From Synechococcus sp. WH 7805 (GTDB taxonomy: Bacteria > Cyanobacteriota > Cyanobacteriia > PCC-6307 > Cyanobiaceae), in assembly GCF_000153285.1 (NCBI RefSeq), contig NZ_CH724168.1:1207008-1271007 (forward strand): a stretch of DNA of 64,000 nt, written 5' to 3'. The position numbers and the translations under genes are program-made. The notes below the pieces were generated by a model. The model searched no databases. It had not been told where the DNA came from and was given only the letters and a program-made list of their open reading frames with translations. This document shows, piece after piece, positions 49,653 through 58,508 of the stretch (position 1 is its first letter; each line of letters starts with the position of its first letter).

Positions 49653-50545
49653 GACGACCTCCAGGGAGACATCCACGCGCGCCAGCGCTGACGAAGGGGT
49701 TGCACTTCGCGGGCTGTGAAGCTCTGACTGAGACGGTCAAGGATCACGGCAAGGATCACTACAGCAATTCCACCCTCGAAACCCAGACCCACGTCGAGCT
49801 GCTGAATGCCACGCAACACCACATCGCCTAAACCGCCTCCGCCAATCATGGAAGCGATCACCACCATGGACAGAGCCAGCATGATCGTCTGATTGACGCC
49901 CGTCATCACCGTGGGTAGTGCACTCGGCATCTGAACTTTCCAGAGAAGCTGGCGTTCACTGCATCCGAAGGAGCGTCCTGCTTCGATCAGATCAGCAGGG
50001 ACCTGTGACAATCCGAGCTGCGTCAATCGGACGACAGGAGGCATGGAAAAGATCAGGGTGGCCAGGATCGAAGGCACCGCACCGGTGCTGAACAGCATCA
50101 CAGCAGGAATCAGATAAACAAAGGCCGGCATGGTCTGCATCAAGTCGAGGCAGGGCCTCACCAGACGCCAAACCGAGCGGTATCGGGCCGAGAGGATTCC
50201 CAAGGGCAAGCCGATCACGAGGGCCAATAGCGAGGCCGTGATCACCAGAGCCAGAGTGGCGATCATCTCGTTCCAGAGCTGGAGGGAAAGCACAAGGTTG
50301 AGGCCGAGAAGCACGAAGAGCGCGAAGCCTCCACTCACTCTCCAGAGACCGATCGCGGCCACGCTCCAGGCGAGCAACCAAGCCGGAGGACTGTCTAGAA
50401 GCATCTCGGTGAAGGAAACCACGGCGAGAACCGAGACCTTGATCACATCAAAAGCACCCTGAGCATTGGCGAGCAGCCAGGCAACGATGACGTCGACACC
50501 TTGACCCAGCCATCCAGCCTGATGTGCCGCTGCGAGGAGAGTCAT
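49649..50545 (-). CDS. proW: Glycine betaine/proline ABC transporter permease
   Basis: An inner-membrane permease of 298 residues with about 6-7 hydrophobic segments. The EAA coupling loop is seen in EAGRSFGCSERQLLWKVQMPSA (read in part), which contacts the ATPase. GGGGLGDVVLRGIQQLD fits the family C-terminal part. It overlaps proV and proX by 4 bp on each side (ATGA), so the three are translated as a coupled unit. Confidence 0.95.
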   Translation of the reverse strand: MTLLAAAHQAGWLGQGVDVIVAWLLANAQGAFDVIKVSVLAVVSFTEMLLDSPPAWLLAWSVAAIGLWRVSGGFALFVLLGLNLVLSLQLWNEMIATLALVITASLLALVIGLPLGILSARYRSVWRLVRPCLDLMQTMPAFVYLIPAVMLFSTGAVPSILATLIFSMPPVVRLTQLGLSQVPADLIEAGRSFGCSERQLLWKVQMPSALPTVMTGVNQTIMLALSMVVIASMIGGGGLGDVVLRGIQQLDVGLGFEGGIAVVILAVILDRLSQSFTAREVQPLRQRWRAWMSPWRSS

Positions 50546-51678
50546 GAACCCAATCCCTCCATCGATCTGAGCAGTTGATGGGCGCTGATCACACCAATGA
50601 ATTGCTGCCCAGAATCCAGCACAGGCACTGGATCAGAGCACAGAGCCACCGATTGGATTGCATCCTTGACGCGAGTTCCCGACCGCAAGACGGTGGTTTC
50701 TGAAGCGTCAAGCCAACCCCTTTGCGCGGTGACCATCCCCAAGAACCGACGCTGTGAGTCCATGACATAAAGCGTGTCCTGAGATCGCTCAGGACGGGGG
50801 TCGCCGTCCTGAAGCACAAGCTCACGGTTGGTAGGCATCGCCACACGGTCGACGGTCAGCACCGATGCCACATCCACATCCCTGAAGAAACGCCGGACCT
50901 CCTCGCTAGCGGGTTGATGCAGGAGGGTTTGGGCCGTATCGCACTGGAGCAGTCGCCCTCCCTGCATCAGAGCGATCCGGTCACCGATCCGAATGGCTTC
51001 ATCAAGGTCATGGGTGATGAAAACAACCGTGCGGCGCTGCTCCGCCTGGAGATCGAGAAGCAGATCCTGCATATCGACACGAATCAGAGGGTCGAGGGCT
51101 GAAAAGGCCTCATCCATGAGCAGGATCGGGGGATCGAGCGCCAGCGCTCGCGCCAGGCCCACGCGCTGTTGCATCCCTCCTGAGAGTTGCGCGGGTCGCT
51201 TGCGCAACTCCTGTCCCAGTCCCACCCGCTCCAACGCCTCGATGGCTCGGGATTGCCGAACTCTGCGTGGAACGCCAGCCACCTCAAGGCCGAAGGCCGC
51301 GTTGTCTAGAACGCTCCGATGAGGGAACAGCGCAAACGATTGAAAAACCATCGCCATCTGATGCCGGCGCAAGTCAGCCAGCTCGGAGGGCGTCAACGCA
51401 GCGAGCGAACGCCCCTGCACCAAGACATCACCAGCAGAGGGTCGAATCAGTCCGTTGAGCAGTCGCAGCAATGTGGACTTACCCGAGCCGGACAGGCCCA
51501 TCACAACAAAGATCTCGCCAGCGCAGATATCGAGGCAGACATCTTGCACAGCAGCGCGAGCACCCAGTTGCTGATGGAGCTGATCGGGGTCTGCGCCGTT
51601 GCGCAATTGATGAACCACCTCAGAGGAAGAGCCACCGAATACTTTCCACGCCGACCTTATGGAGATCTCTGACTGCAC
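50542..51678 (-). CDS. proV: Glycine betaine/proline ABC transporter ATP-binding protein
   Basis: 378 residues. Walker A is VMGLSGSGKSTLLRL, the ABC signature is QLSGGMQQRVGLARAL, and Walker B is ILLMDEAFSALDP. A C-terminal CBS-type region (about residues 275-375, VKDAIQSVALCSDPVPVLDSG) resembles the osmosensing module of OpuA-type ATPases. The start is GTG 51678. It heads the operon and faces the betaine synthesis genes across a 314-bp divergent promoter region. Confidence 0.96.
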   Translation of the reverse strand: MQSEISIRSAWKVFGGSSSEVVHQLRNGADPDQLHQQLGARAAVQDVCLDICAGEIFVVMGLSGSGKSTLLRLLNGLIRPSAGDVLVQGRSLAALTPSELADLRRHQMAMVFQSFALFPHRSVLDNAAFGLEVAGVPRRVRQSRAIEALERVGLGQELRKRPAQLSGGMQQRVGLARALALDPPILLMDEAFSALDPLIRVDMQDLLLDLQAEQRRTVVFITHDLDEAIRIGDRIALMQGGRLLQCDTAQTLLHQPASEEVRRFFRDVDVASVLTVDRVAMPTNRELVLQDGDPRPERSQDTLYVMDSQRRFLGMVTAQRGWLDASETTVLRSGTRVKDAIQSVALCSDPVPVLDSGQQFIGVISAHQLLRSMEGLGS

Positions 51679-51992
51679 TTCAGAGCCCTCCGAGAACCTT
51701 TAAGGCTTATAGCAAAAACAAGAAGAGGCATGAGGAATATCAACCCAAAGACCTTGAATGAGCACAGATTTAAATTCATGAGACCAACTGCAGCACAAGG
51801 CTTCTCGCGAATATGCGTATAAATCTAAAGCGATTAATTTCACCGGAAAGCTGACAGCTATCCAGTTCATGGTTAGCTTGCAGAGGGAGCGTGAATCTTG
51901 TTCATCGTTCACATCAATGGTGTTGCGTGCACTGCAGTCAAAGGGTCTGCGGCATCGCTGCCATTTCCAGTGCAGTCAAGAGCGAATTCGGC
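51679..51992. promoter_or_regulatory. Divergent control region between proVWX and betaine synthesis genes
   Basis: These 314 bp hold no convincing gene. The part near proV is AT-rich (51700-51850), suited to promoters on both strands. The decamer TGCAGTCAAR occurs twice as a direct repeat (TGCAGTCAAA at 51933-51942 and TGCAGTCAAG at 51971-51980, 38 bp apart), and a related TGCAGTCAGA lies in inverse orientation over the proV start (51677-51668). They may be operator-like, but the third lies in coding sequence and chance is possible. Confidence 0.4.
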
Positions 51993-52835
51993 ATGACCTC
52001 AACCAAGAGCCACCCTTCAGCGGAGTCCGGTGATGCTCAGCGGTTCGGCGAGACCCCCGAAAGCGTGAGGGAAACGGACCACTACCAGCAGGAGTACATC
52101 GAGCAATTCGCTGACCGGTGGGATCGTCTCATCGATTGGCAAGCACGGGAAGAAGCGGAGGGGGATTTCTTCGTGAAGCTGCTTCGAGAGCACGGAGCCA
52201 AGTCCATTCTGGATGTGGCCACGGGGACCGGATTTCATTCCGTGCGGCTACTTCGCGAAGGCTTCGAAGTGGTGAGCGTGGATGGGAGCCCGAACATGCT
52301 GGCCCGGGCTTTCAAGAATGCTCGCAGTCGTGACCTGCTGATGCGGACGGTTCACGCCGACTGGCGTTTTCTGAACCGCGACATCCATGGCGAATACGAC
52401 GCCGTGATCTGCCTGGGCAACTCCTTCACCCATTTGTTCCGGGAACGGGATCGGCGCAAGGCCCTAGCGGAGTACTACGCCGTTCTTAAGCACAACGGCA
52501 TCCTCATTCTCGACCATCGCAACTACGACAGACTCCTCGAAGGAACCTCAACCAGCGGCAAAAGCAATGTCTATTGCGGCAAGGATGTGGAGGTTGGTCC
52601 TGAGCATGTGGACGACGGACTCGCGCGGTTCCGCTACGCCTTCAGCGATGGGAGCACTTACCACCTCAACATGTTCCCCTTGCGTCATGGCTACGTGAGG
52701 AGGTTGATGCGCGAGGTGGGCTTCCAGCGCATCACCACCTACGGCGACTACCAACGCGGCCACGACGACCCTGATTTCTACGTGCACGTTGCCGAAAAGG
52801 AATACCTCTTCGACACCGATGTGACCGCGATCTAA
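51993..52835 (+). CDS. gsmT: Glycine/sarcosine N-methyltransferase (betaine synthesis, first steps)
   Basis: Methylates glycine to sarcosine and then dimethylglycine with SAM. 280 residues from ATG 51993; upstream in-frame codons lack family resemblance. SAM motif I is SILDVATGTGFHSVRL; the GSMT-specific regions WDRLIDWQAREEAEGDFF, VHADWRFLNRDIHGEYD, LGNSFTHLF and LDHRNYDRLL are present. The next gene 5 bp downstream encodes the enzyme for the final methylation, matching the pair known in halophiles and marine Synechococcus. Confidence 0.95.
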   Translation: MTSTKSHPSAESGDAQRFGETPESVRETDHYQQEYIEQFADRWDRLIDWQAREEAEGDFFVKLLREHGAKSILDVATGTGFHSVRLLREGFEVVSVDGSPNMLARAFKNARSRDLLMRTVHADWRFLNRDIHGEYDAVICLGNSFTHLFRERDRRKALAEYYAVLKHNGILILDHRNYDRLLEGTSTSGKSNVYCGKDVEVGPEHVDDGLARFRYAFSDGSTYHLNMFPLRHGYVRRLMREVGFQRITTYGDYQRGHDDPDFYVHVAEKEYLFDTDVTAI

Positions 52836-52840
52836 ACCCC

Positions 52841-53701
52841 ATGACGCAAAGCACCTACTCCGATGCCGCGGCCACGGCTGCCAGCTACTACGACAGCACC
52901 GATGCCGACCACTTCTATGCCGACATCTGGGGAGGCGAGGACATTCACATCGGCTTGTATGCCGAACCCGATGAAGCCATCGCCGCGGCCAGCCGGCGCA
53001 CAGTCGACACCCTGATCGACTTGATTGGCAGTGAGGGGCTAGGCGATGGACAAGCTGAGCGCCTTGTGGTGGATTTTGGCTCTGGCTACGGGGGTGCCGC
53101 TCGCCGTCTCTGCCAACGGCCCAACGTGCGGGTCGAAGCCATCAATATTTCCGCCGTTGAGAATGATCGTCATCGGCTTCTCAACCGCGAAGCCGGTGTC
53201 GACCAGACCATCACCGTTCACAACGCTTCCTTTGAGTCGGTTCCTCTGGACGATGGCTGTGCTGATGTGATCTGGAGCCAAGACGCAATCTTGCACTCAG
53301 GTGACCGTCAGAAAGTGATGCATGAGGCGTCGCGCCTACTGAAGCCTGGCGGTGTGATGGTAATGACCGACCCCATGGCCGCCGATGGCGTTCCAGCCGA
53401 GTCGCTCTCAGCGATCCTGGAGCGGATCCACCTCCAAGACCTCGGCTCCCCGGAGCGCTACAGAACCTGGGCTGACGTGGCTGGGCTTGAACGAACACAT
53501 TGGGACGATCGAACTCCCATGCTGGTCAAGCACTACAGCCGCGTGCGTGAAGAGCTCAAGCAGCGCCGTGAGCTGCTGACCCGCACCATCAGTACCGACT
53601 ACCTCGAGCGCATGGATGCTGGCCTCGGCCACTGGGTGGAAGGAGGTGAAGCCGGCCGACTGTGTTGGGGCCTGATGCGCTTCCGCAAACCACTGCACTG
53701 A
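52841..53701 (+). CDS. sdmT: Sarcosine/dimethylglycine N-methyltransferase (betaine synthesis, last step)
   Basis: Converts sarcosine and dimethylglycine to glycine betaine. 286 residues with YYDSTDADHFYADIWGGEDIHIGLY near the N-terminus (read in part; family hallmark), SAM motif LVVDFGSGYGGAARRL, and IWSQDAILHSGDR. The Gln-Asp-Ala and His pattern in the latter is that of the SDMT/cyclopropane synthase-like superfamily. Co-transcribed with gsmT and overlapping the next ATG by one base (TGATG). Confidence 0.95.
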   Translation: MTQSTYSDAAATAASYYDSTDADHFYADIWGGEDIHIGLYAEPDEAIAAASRRTVDTLIDLIGSEGLGDGQAERLVVDFGSGYGGAARRLCQRPNVRVEAINISAVENDRHRLLNREAGVDQTITVHNASFESVPLDDGCADVIWSQDAILHSGDRQKVMHEASRLLKPGGVMVMTDPMAADGVPAESLSAILERIHLQDLGSPERYRTWADVAGLERTHWDDRTPMLVKHYSRVREELKQRRELLTRTISTDYLERMDAGLGHWVEGGEAGRLCWGLMRFRKPLH

Positions 53702-54204
53702 TGGACACACCTGACAACCAAGCGCAATCTTCCGACCACACCCCCCGCGAAGTGGTTGAGCAGCTCATCCAAGACTGGAATCTGCATCCCCATCCCGAGG
53801 GTGGCTGGTACAGGGAAATGCACCGCAGCCCGGAACAGGTCACCCGCAGCGACGGTGCGCAGCGCAGCAGCATCACCGCCATCCTCTTTCTCCTGGATGC
53901 CGAATCCAAAAGTTGCTGGCATGCCGTGCACGGTGCCGACGAAATCTGGATCCATCTGCAGGGCTCACCTCTGAGCCTCTGGACGCTGGAGCCGAATGGC
54001 AGCGAAGCTTTCCAACACGTTCTGTCACTTCACCAGCCTCTGCACGCCGTTCGGGCAGGTCACTGGCAGGCAGCCCGCACGGAAGGGCAGTACAGCCTGG
54101 TGAGCTGCTGCGTCGGCCCAGGGTTTCAGTTCGAGGATTTCGAGATGCTGAGATCTCGACCCGCTGAGCAGCATCCACCGGGGGCGCTGCCTGACCTGCT
54201 CTGA
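53701..54204 (+). CDS. Cupin_5 (DUF985) family protein
   Basis: A 167-residue protein with the DUF985 marks VVEQLIQDWNLHPHPEGGWYREMHRS (read in part), TAILFLLDAESKSCWHAV, DEIWIHLQGSPLSL and SCCVGPGFQFEDFEM. It is a single cupin barrel. Members are often annotated as unknown or as sugar- or nucleotide-binding. ATG 53701 overlaps the sdmT stop, so it may be translated along with the betaine genes, but a link in function is not proven. Confidence 0.9.
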   Translation: MDTPDNQAQSSDHTPREVVEQLIQDWNLHPHPEGGWYREMHRSPEQVTRSDGAQRSSITAILFLLDAESKSCWHAVHGADEIWIHLQGSPLSLWTLEPNGSEAFQHVLSLHQPLHAVRAGHWQAARTEGQYSLVSCCVGPGFQFEDFEMLRSRPAEQHPPGALPDLL

Positions 54205-54234
54205 CATCTACGCTTTGGCGATCGATGGCATTCC

Positions 54235-55323
54235 ATGGGCAGCAGTTTCGGCACCCTGTTCCGCATCAGCACCTTCGGCGAGTCCCATGGCGGCGGCGTG
54301 GGGGTGATCCTTGAAGGATGCCCGCCAAGACTGGAACTGGACCTGGTGGCCATTCAGGCTGAACTCGATCGGAGACGCCCTGGGCAAAGCAAGATCACCA
54401 CACCCCGAAAGGAAGCCGACCAGGTGGAGATCCTCAGCGGTGTGATGGATGGGATCACCCTTGGCACACCGATCGCCATGGTGGTGCGCAACAAAGATCA
54501 ACGTCCGCAGGATTACAAGGAAGTGGAGGTCGCCTTCCGCCCCTCCCATGCCGACGCCACTTATCAGGCGAAGTATGGGATTCAGGCCCGCAGCGGTGGA
54601 GGGAGAGCCTCGGCCCGGGAAACCATCGGACGAGTGGCGGCTGGAGCCATTGCCCGGCAGATACTGCAGCGATCCCATGGCACAGAGGTTGTGGCCTGGG
54701 TGAAACGCATCCACGATCTGGAGGCCGAGGTGGACGCCAGTGCCGTGACGCGTGAAGCCGTGGAGGCCAACATCGTGCGTTGCCCGGACGCGACGATGGC
54801 TGAACGGATGATCGAACGGATCGAAGCGATCGGACAGGAAGGTGACTCCTGCGGTGGCTTGATCGAATGTGTCGTGAGAAGGCCGCCCGTTGGCCTCGGA
54901 ATGCCAGTGTTCGACAAGCTGGAAGCGGATCTGGCCAAAGCCGTGATGTCCCTGCCCGCCACCAAAGGCTTCGAAATCGGCTCAGGCTTCGCCGGCACCC
55001 TGCTTAAAGGAAGCCAGCACAATGACGCTTTTCTTCCCAGTGACGACGGAAGGCTGCGCACGGCCTCCAACAATTCCGGGGGAATCCAAGGAGGCATCAG
55101 CAACGGTGAGCCGATCGTGATCCGCGTGGCCTTCAAACCAACTGCAACGATTCGCAAGGAACAGCAGACCATCAACGACCGTGGCGAAGCCACCACCCTT
55201 GCCGCCAAAGGGAGGCACGACCCTTGCGTCCTGCCGAGGGCCGTTCCGATGGTGGAAGCGATGGTGAATCTCGTTCTGGCCGATCATCTACTGAGACAGC
55301 AGGGCCAATGCAGTTTGTGGTGA
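54235..55323 (+). CDS. aroC: Chorismate synthase
   Basis: Last step of the shikimate pathway, EPSP to chorismate, needing reduced FMN. 362 residues, normal. Conserved segments are [50 protein letters not shown] and GFEIGSGF; the third holds the family signature with Arg residues near the FMN phosphate. Starts at ATG 54235, 30 bp after the DUF985 gene. Confidence 0.98.
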   Translation: MGSSFGTLFRISTFGESHGGGVGVILEGCPPRLELDLVAIQAELDRRRPGQSKITTPRKEADQVEILSGVMDGITLGTPIAMVVRNKDQRPQDYKEVEVAFRPSHADATYQAKYGIQARSGGGRASARETIGRVAAGAIARQILQRSHGTEVVAWVKRIHDLEAEVDASAVTREAVEANIVRCPDATMAERMIERIEAIGQEGDSCGGLIECVVRRPPVGLGMPVFDKLEADLAKAVMSLPATKGFEIGSGFAGTLLKGSQHNDAFLPSDDGRLRTASNNSGGIQGGISNGEPIVIRVAFKPTATIRKEQQTINDRGEATTLAAKGRHDPCVLPRAVPMVEAMVNLVLADHLLRQQGQCSLW

Positions 55324-55339
55324 AGGAGTCCAGCCGCGA

Positions 55340-55939
55340 TTAGCTGCGGGCAGGCGAATCGATTCCATTGACGCTGACCAGCTGCGCTGCTGCTTTCGCC
55401 ATCCGCCCCGCCACAGTGCCGGAAGCGGCCGACGATTGAGTGCGCTTGCGAGCCCTCTTGGCAGGTCGGGGTTTGGCAGCGGTCCCTGTAGACGCTTTGG
55501 CAGCAGGCTTCGGAACAGCCTGCTTTTTGACAGCTGATGGCTTGGCTGACGAGGGTTTGGCCGTTGATTTCGACGCTGCTTTAAAAGGCCTAGCGGACGT
55601 GGCTTTCTTGGATGCAGTCGCAGGTTTCTTGCGGGCTGGTCTTGTCGACGCAGCTCGGTTGCGATGGCTCAGCACCATCACCCACTCCTCGTCCGTCAAA
55701 GATGCAGGCTTGCTGCCATGGGCGTTGGCAAGCTTGGCCGCTTTTTCGATGTCTTTAATCAGATTCACCCAAGAGGTCGCGAATCGCTTGTCGGACTGCG
55801 AACGGGCACCGCTTTCAACCAGCGTTTCCACAACCCCTGCGGCCGTGACCTTCTTACGGCGACGGTTGAAGATCTCTTTCTGAAGCTGAGCGACGAGAGC
55901 ATCGGCTTTGTCGCTCAGCTTGATGGATAACTGAGACAT
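55340..55939 (-). CDS. Histone H1-like basic protein
   Basis: About 199 residues from ATG 55939. The first 100 residues form a helical domain (LSIKLSDKADALVAQLQKEIFNRRRKK, then TSWVNLIKDIEKAAKLANA and SLTDEEWVMVLSHRNRA). The rest is a Lys/Ala/Pro/Ser tail with repeats such as KKPATASKK, SKSTAKPSSAKPS and KPAAKASTG, resembling eukaryotic H1 or bacterial H1-like tails. A DNA- or RNA-binding role is likely but unproven. Convergent with aroC across 16 bp. Confidence 0.8.
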   Translation of the reverse strand: MSQLSIKLSDKADALVAQLQKEIFNRRRKKVTAAGVVETLVESGARSQSDKRFATSWVNLIKDIEKAAKLANAHGSKPASLTDEEWVMVLSHRNRAASTRPARKKPATASKKATSARPFKAASKSTAKPSSAKPSAVKKQAVPKPAAKASTGTAAKPRPAKRARKRTQSSAASGTVAGRMAKAAAQLVSVNGIDSPARS

Positions 55940-55983
55940 CGGCACAGAAACATCTCTCTCATCTGTAGCAGATGAGTCTCAAC

Positions 55984-56640
55984 TCATCCACCGAGCCACG
56001 GCTTCATCCCAGGATCCAGGGCATCGTCGACGAACACGGTCCGGCCCAGAGCGACGGCGTTGTAGCCGGCAGCCAACCAAGGAATCAGATCGGTGCATCG
56101 CAGTCCACCGGCAGCAATCATGAACGGGAGATCACCCATGGGAGCCGAGATCTGACGCCGATAGTCGACGCCGAGTACCGAAGCCGGGAAGAGCTTCACC
56201 AAGCTGCAGCCAAGCGCTTGGGCTGATCGAATCTCAGAGGGCGTCATGACTCCAGGAACCAGAACACAGCACAAATCTCTCGCCTTGGACTGCAACTCGG
56301 GATCCAGAAGTGGAGACATGGCATAACCAAGACCCAGGTTGGCGACCTGTTGCAGAGCCGGCAGTGTGGACACGGATGCCGCACCCAGCCTGACTTCTGG
56401 GTAACGCGCCCTGATCGCGTCAACGAGCGTGGGCCAACGGGGATGAACCGCCCAGGCCAGCTCAACATGCAAAACACCCGCCCCTACCAGCTGATCCAAC
56501 TGATGGCAGAGGCGGGTGCTCTCAAAGGTGTTTTGGTAGTCGTTGGATCCTGGTCGCAGAACGACTAGCAGGGGCTGATCGGTTAATGAGCTGATCAGCC
56601 ACTCCGAAGGATCAGACGTATTCGGCAACCCGGACGTCAC
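55984..56640 (-). CDS. eda: KDPG/KHG aldolase family protein
   Basis: A 218-residue class I aldolase of the Entner-Doudoroff type. The Schiff-base Lys is in CSLVKLFPAS, and GAASV, AMSP and IAAGGLRCTDL match the canonical GAGTV, ISPG and TGGI segments. The usual E-V-T-L-R segment reads VLHVELAWA, so the Glu/Arg positions differ from the well-studied enzymes. The GTG start (56640) overlaps ftsH by 29 bp; TTG 56628 is also possible. It follows ftsH on the same strand. Confidence 0.82.
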   Translation of the reverse strand: MTSGLPNTSDPSEWLISSLTDQPLLVVLRPGSNDYQNTFESTRLCHQLDQLVGAGVLHVELAWAVHPRWPTLVDAIRARYPEVRLGAASVSTLPALQQVANLGLGYAMSPLLDPELQSKARDLCCVLVPGVMTPSEIRSAQALGCSLVKLFPASVLGVDYRRQISAPMGDLPFMIAAGGLRCTDLIPWLAAGYNAVALGRTVFVDDALDPGMKPWLGG

Positions 56641-58462
56641 TGCGGATCAGAAGCTCTTGCAATTCTTCTGCATCAACAGTTTCCTGCTCCACAAGCATCT
56701 CTGCGATCTCGTCGAGAACACTCCGATTGCTGACGAGCACCTTGGTCGCGCGCTTGTAAGCGACATCGACCAGATCAGACACCTCTTCATCGATCGTGGC
56801 AGCAGTGTCCTCAGAAAAATCACGCTCAGCGGCGATGTCCCGACCCAGGAACATCCCACCCTGGGATCGGCCCAGAGCGACCGGACCGAGTTTGTCACTC
56901 ATGCCGAAACGGGTCACCATTTGGCGGGCAACCTGAGCCACCTGCTGGAGGTCGTTGGAGGCTCCAGTTGTGACCTCGTCCTCCCCATAGACGATTTCCT
57001 CGGCCACCCGACCACCGAGTGCCACGGCCATCTGATTTTGGAGGTAGGTGCGTGAATACAGACCTGACTCCATCCTTTCCTCGCTGGGGGTGAAGAACGT
57101 CAGTCCACCAGCATTGCCTCGGGGAATGATCGAAATCTTCTGAACAGGGTCGTAATCGGGCATCAGCGCTCCAACCAGGGCGTGACCAGCTTCGTGGTAA
57201 GCCACCAGACGCTTGCGACGTTCGCTCATTACACGGTCTTTTTTCTCAGGACCGGCCATCACCCGTTCAATGGCATCGCTGATTTCATCGTTACTCACCT
57301 CACTGAGATCGCGGCGGGCCGCAAGAATTGCAGCCTCATTCAGAAGATTGGAAAGATCAGCACCGGTGTAGCCAGGGGTGCGGCGCGCCACTTTGTCGAG
57401 ATCGACGTCCTTCGAGAGGGTCTTACCTCGGGCATGCACGTTGAGAATCTGCAGACGACCGGCGTAGTCAGGACGGTCCACGACAACCTGCCGGTCGAAA
57501 CGGCCTGGACGCATCAGTGCTGCGTCCAGCACATCGGGACGGTTCGTGGCAGCGACGATGATGATCCCCGTGTTGCCCTCGAAACCATCCATTTCGGTGA
57601 GCAGCTGATTCAGCGTCTGTTCGCGCTCATCGTTACCTCCACCGAGACCAGCGCCACGCTGGCGGCCAACCGCATCGATTTCATCAATGAAGACGATGCA
57701 AGGGGCATTTTTCTTGGCCTGCTCGAACAGATCACGAACGCGGCTGGCACCGACACCCACAAACATTTCCACAAACTCCGAACCGGAGATGGAGAAGAAC
57801 GGAACGCCAGCTTCACCAGCCACAGCCTTGGCGAGCAGCGTTTTGCCAGTTCCGGGAGGGCCAACGAGCAGGACACCCTTCGGAATCTTGGCGCCAACCG
57901 CAGTAAAGCGATCAGGGTTCTTGAGGAAATCCACCACCTCAGTCAATTCAAGCTTGGCTCCCTCGATTCCAGCCACATCTCCAAACGTGATCTGAGTGGA
58001 GGGTTCCATTTGAACTCGGGCCTTGCTTTTGCCGAAATTCATGGCCGGGTTCCCACCGCCACCACCGGATTGAGCGCGGCGGAAGAGAAAGAAAAGACCT
58101 CCAAGCAGAAGAACCGGAAAGATCAAGCTCGAAGCAGCCTGTTGCCAGGCTCCCGGTTGCCTGGACGGCTGAACAGCGATGTCCACGTTGTGATCCGTGA
58201 GCATCTTGAGCAGATCCTTGTCTGGAGCCAGATTCACTTCAGATCGACGGCCATCAGTTGCCACAACCTGTGCTGTTCCGCGATCGGGAGAGAGCAGAAC
58301 TCGACTGACCTGATCCTCCTGAACCTGCTCAACGAAATCGCTGTAACGGAGGTTTTGAGCCGTCGCCGCGGGATCTGGACGGTCAAGGAAAGCCGTTCCG
58401 ACCACGATCACCACGACTACTAACAGGACATAAAGCCCTACGTTGCGCCATCGCTTGTTCAA
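56612..58462 (-). CDS. ftsH: ATP-dependent zinc metalloprotease FtsH
   Basis: A membrane AAA+ protease. 616 residues: two transmembrane segments (about residues 8-25 and 110-128), AAA domain with Walker [17 protein letters not shown] near 205, Walker [11 protein letters not shown], the pore motif FVGVG, SRH near TNRPDVLD, and the zinc site HEAGHAL near 425. It resembles the Synechocystis FtsH2 (Slr0228) type, which removes damaged D1 during PSII repair. The start is TTG 58462, giving the usual [14 protein letters not shown]. Confidence 0.97.
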   Translation of the reverse strand: MNKRWRNVGLYVLLVVVVIVVGTAFLDRPDPAATAQNLRYSDFVEQVQEDQVSRVLLSPDRGTAQVVATDGRRSEVNLAPDKDLLKMLTDHNVDIAVQPSRQPGAWQQAASSLIFPVLLLGGLFFLFRRAQSGGGGGNPAMNFGKSKARVQMEPSTQITFGDVAGIEGAKLELTEVVDFLKNPDRFTAVGAKIPKGVLLVGPPGTGKTLLAKAVAGEAGVPFFSISGSEFVEMFVGVGASRVRDLFEQAKKNAPCIVFIDEIDAVGRQRGAGLGGGNDEREQTLNQLLTEMDGFEGNTGIIIVAATNRPDVLDAALMRPGRFDRQVVVDRPDYAGRLQILNVHARGKTLSKDVDLDKVARRTPGYTGADLSNLLNEAAILAARRDLSEVSNDEISDAIERVMAGPEKKDRVMSERRKRLVAYHEAGHALVGALMPDYDPVQKISIIPRGNAGGLTFFTPSEERMESGLYSRTYLQNQMAVALGGRVAEEIVYGEDEVTTGASNDLQQVAQVARQMVTRFGMSDKLGPVALGRSQGGMFLGRDIAAERDFSEDTAATIDEEVSDLVDVAYKRATKVLVSNRSVLDEIAEMLVEQETVDAEELQELLIRSDVRVAEYV

Positions 58463-58508
58463 GGTTTTCTCGCCTGAGATGAAGGAATGTTAATGGGATC
58501 CTGAGGGG

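Noticed and set aside
51891-51992. Upstream extension of gsmT (34 codons, Cys/His-rich)
   Set aside because: No resemblance to the family N-terminus, which begins at ATG 51993; the segment lies in the divergent promoter region.
57182-58423. 413-codon open frame antisense to ftsH
   Set aside because: No domain motif, and ftsH is certain on the opposite strand.
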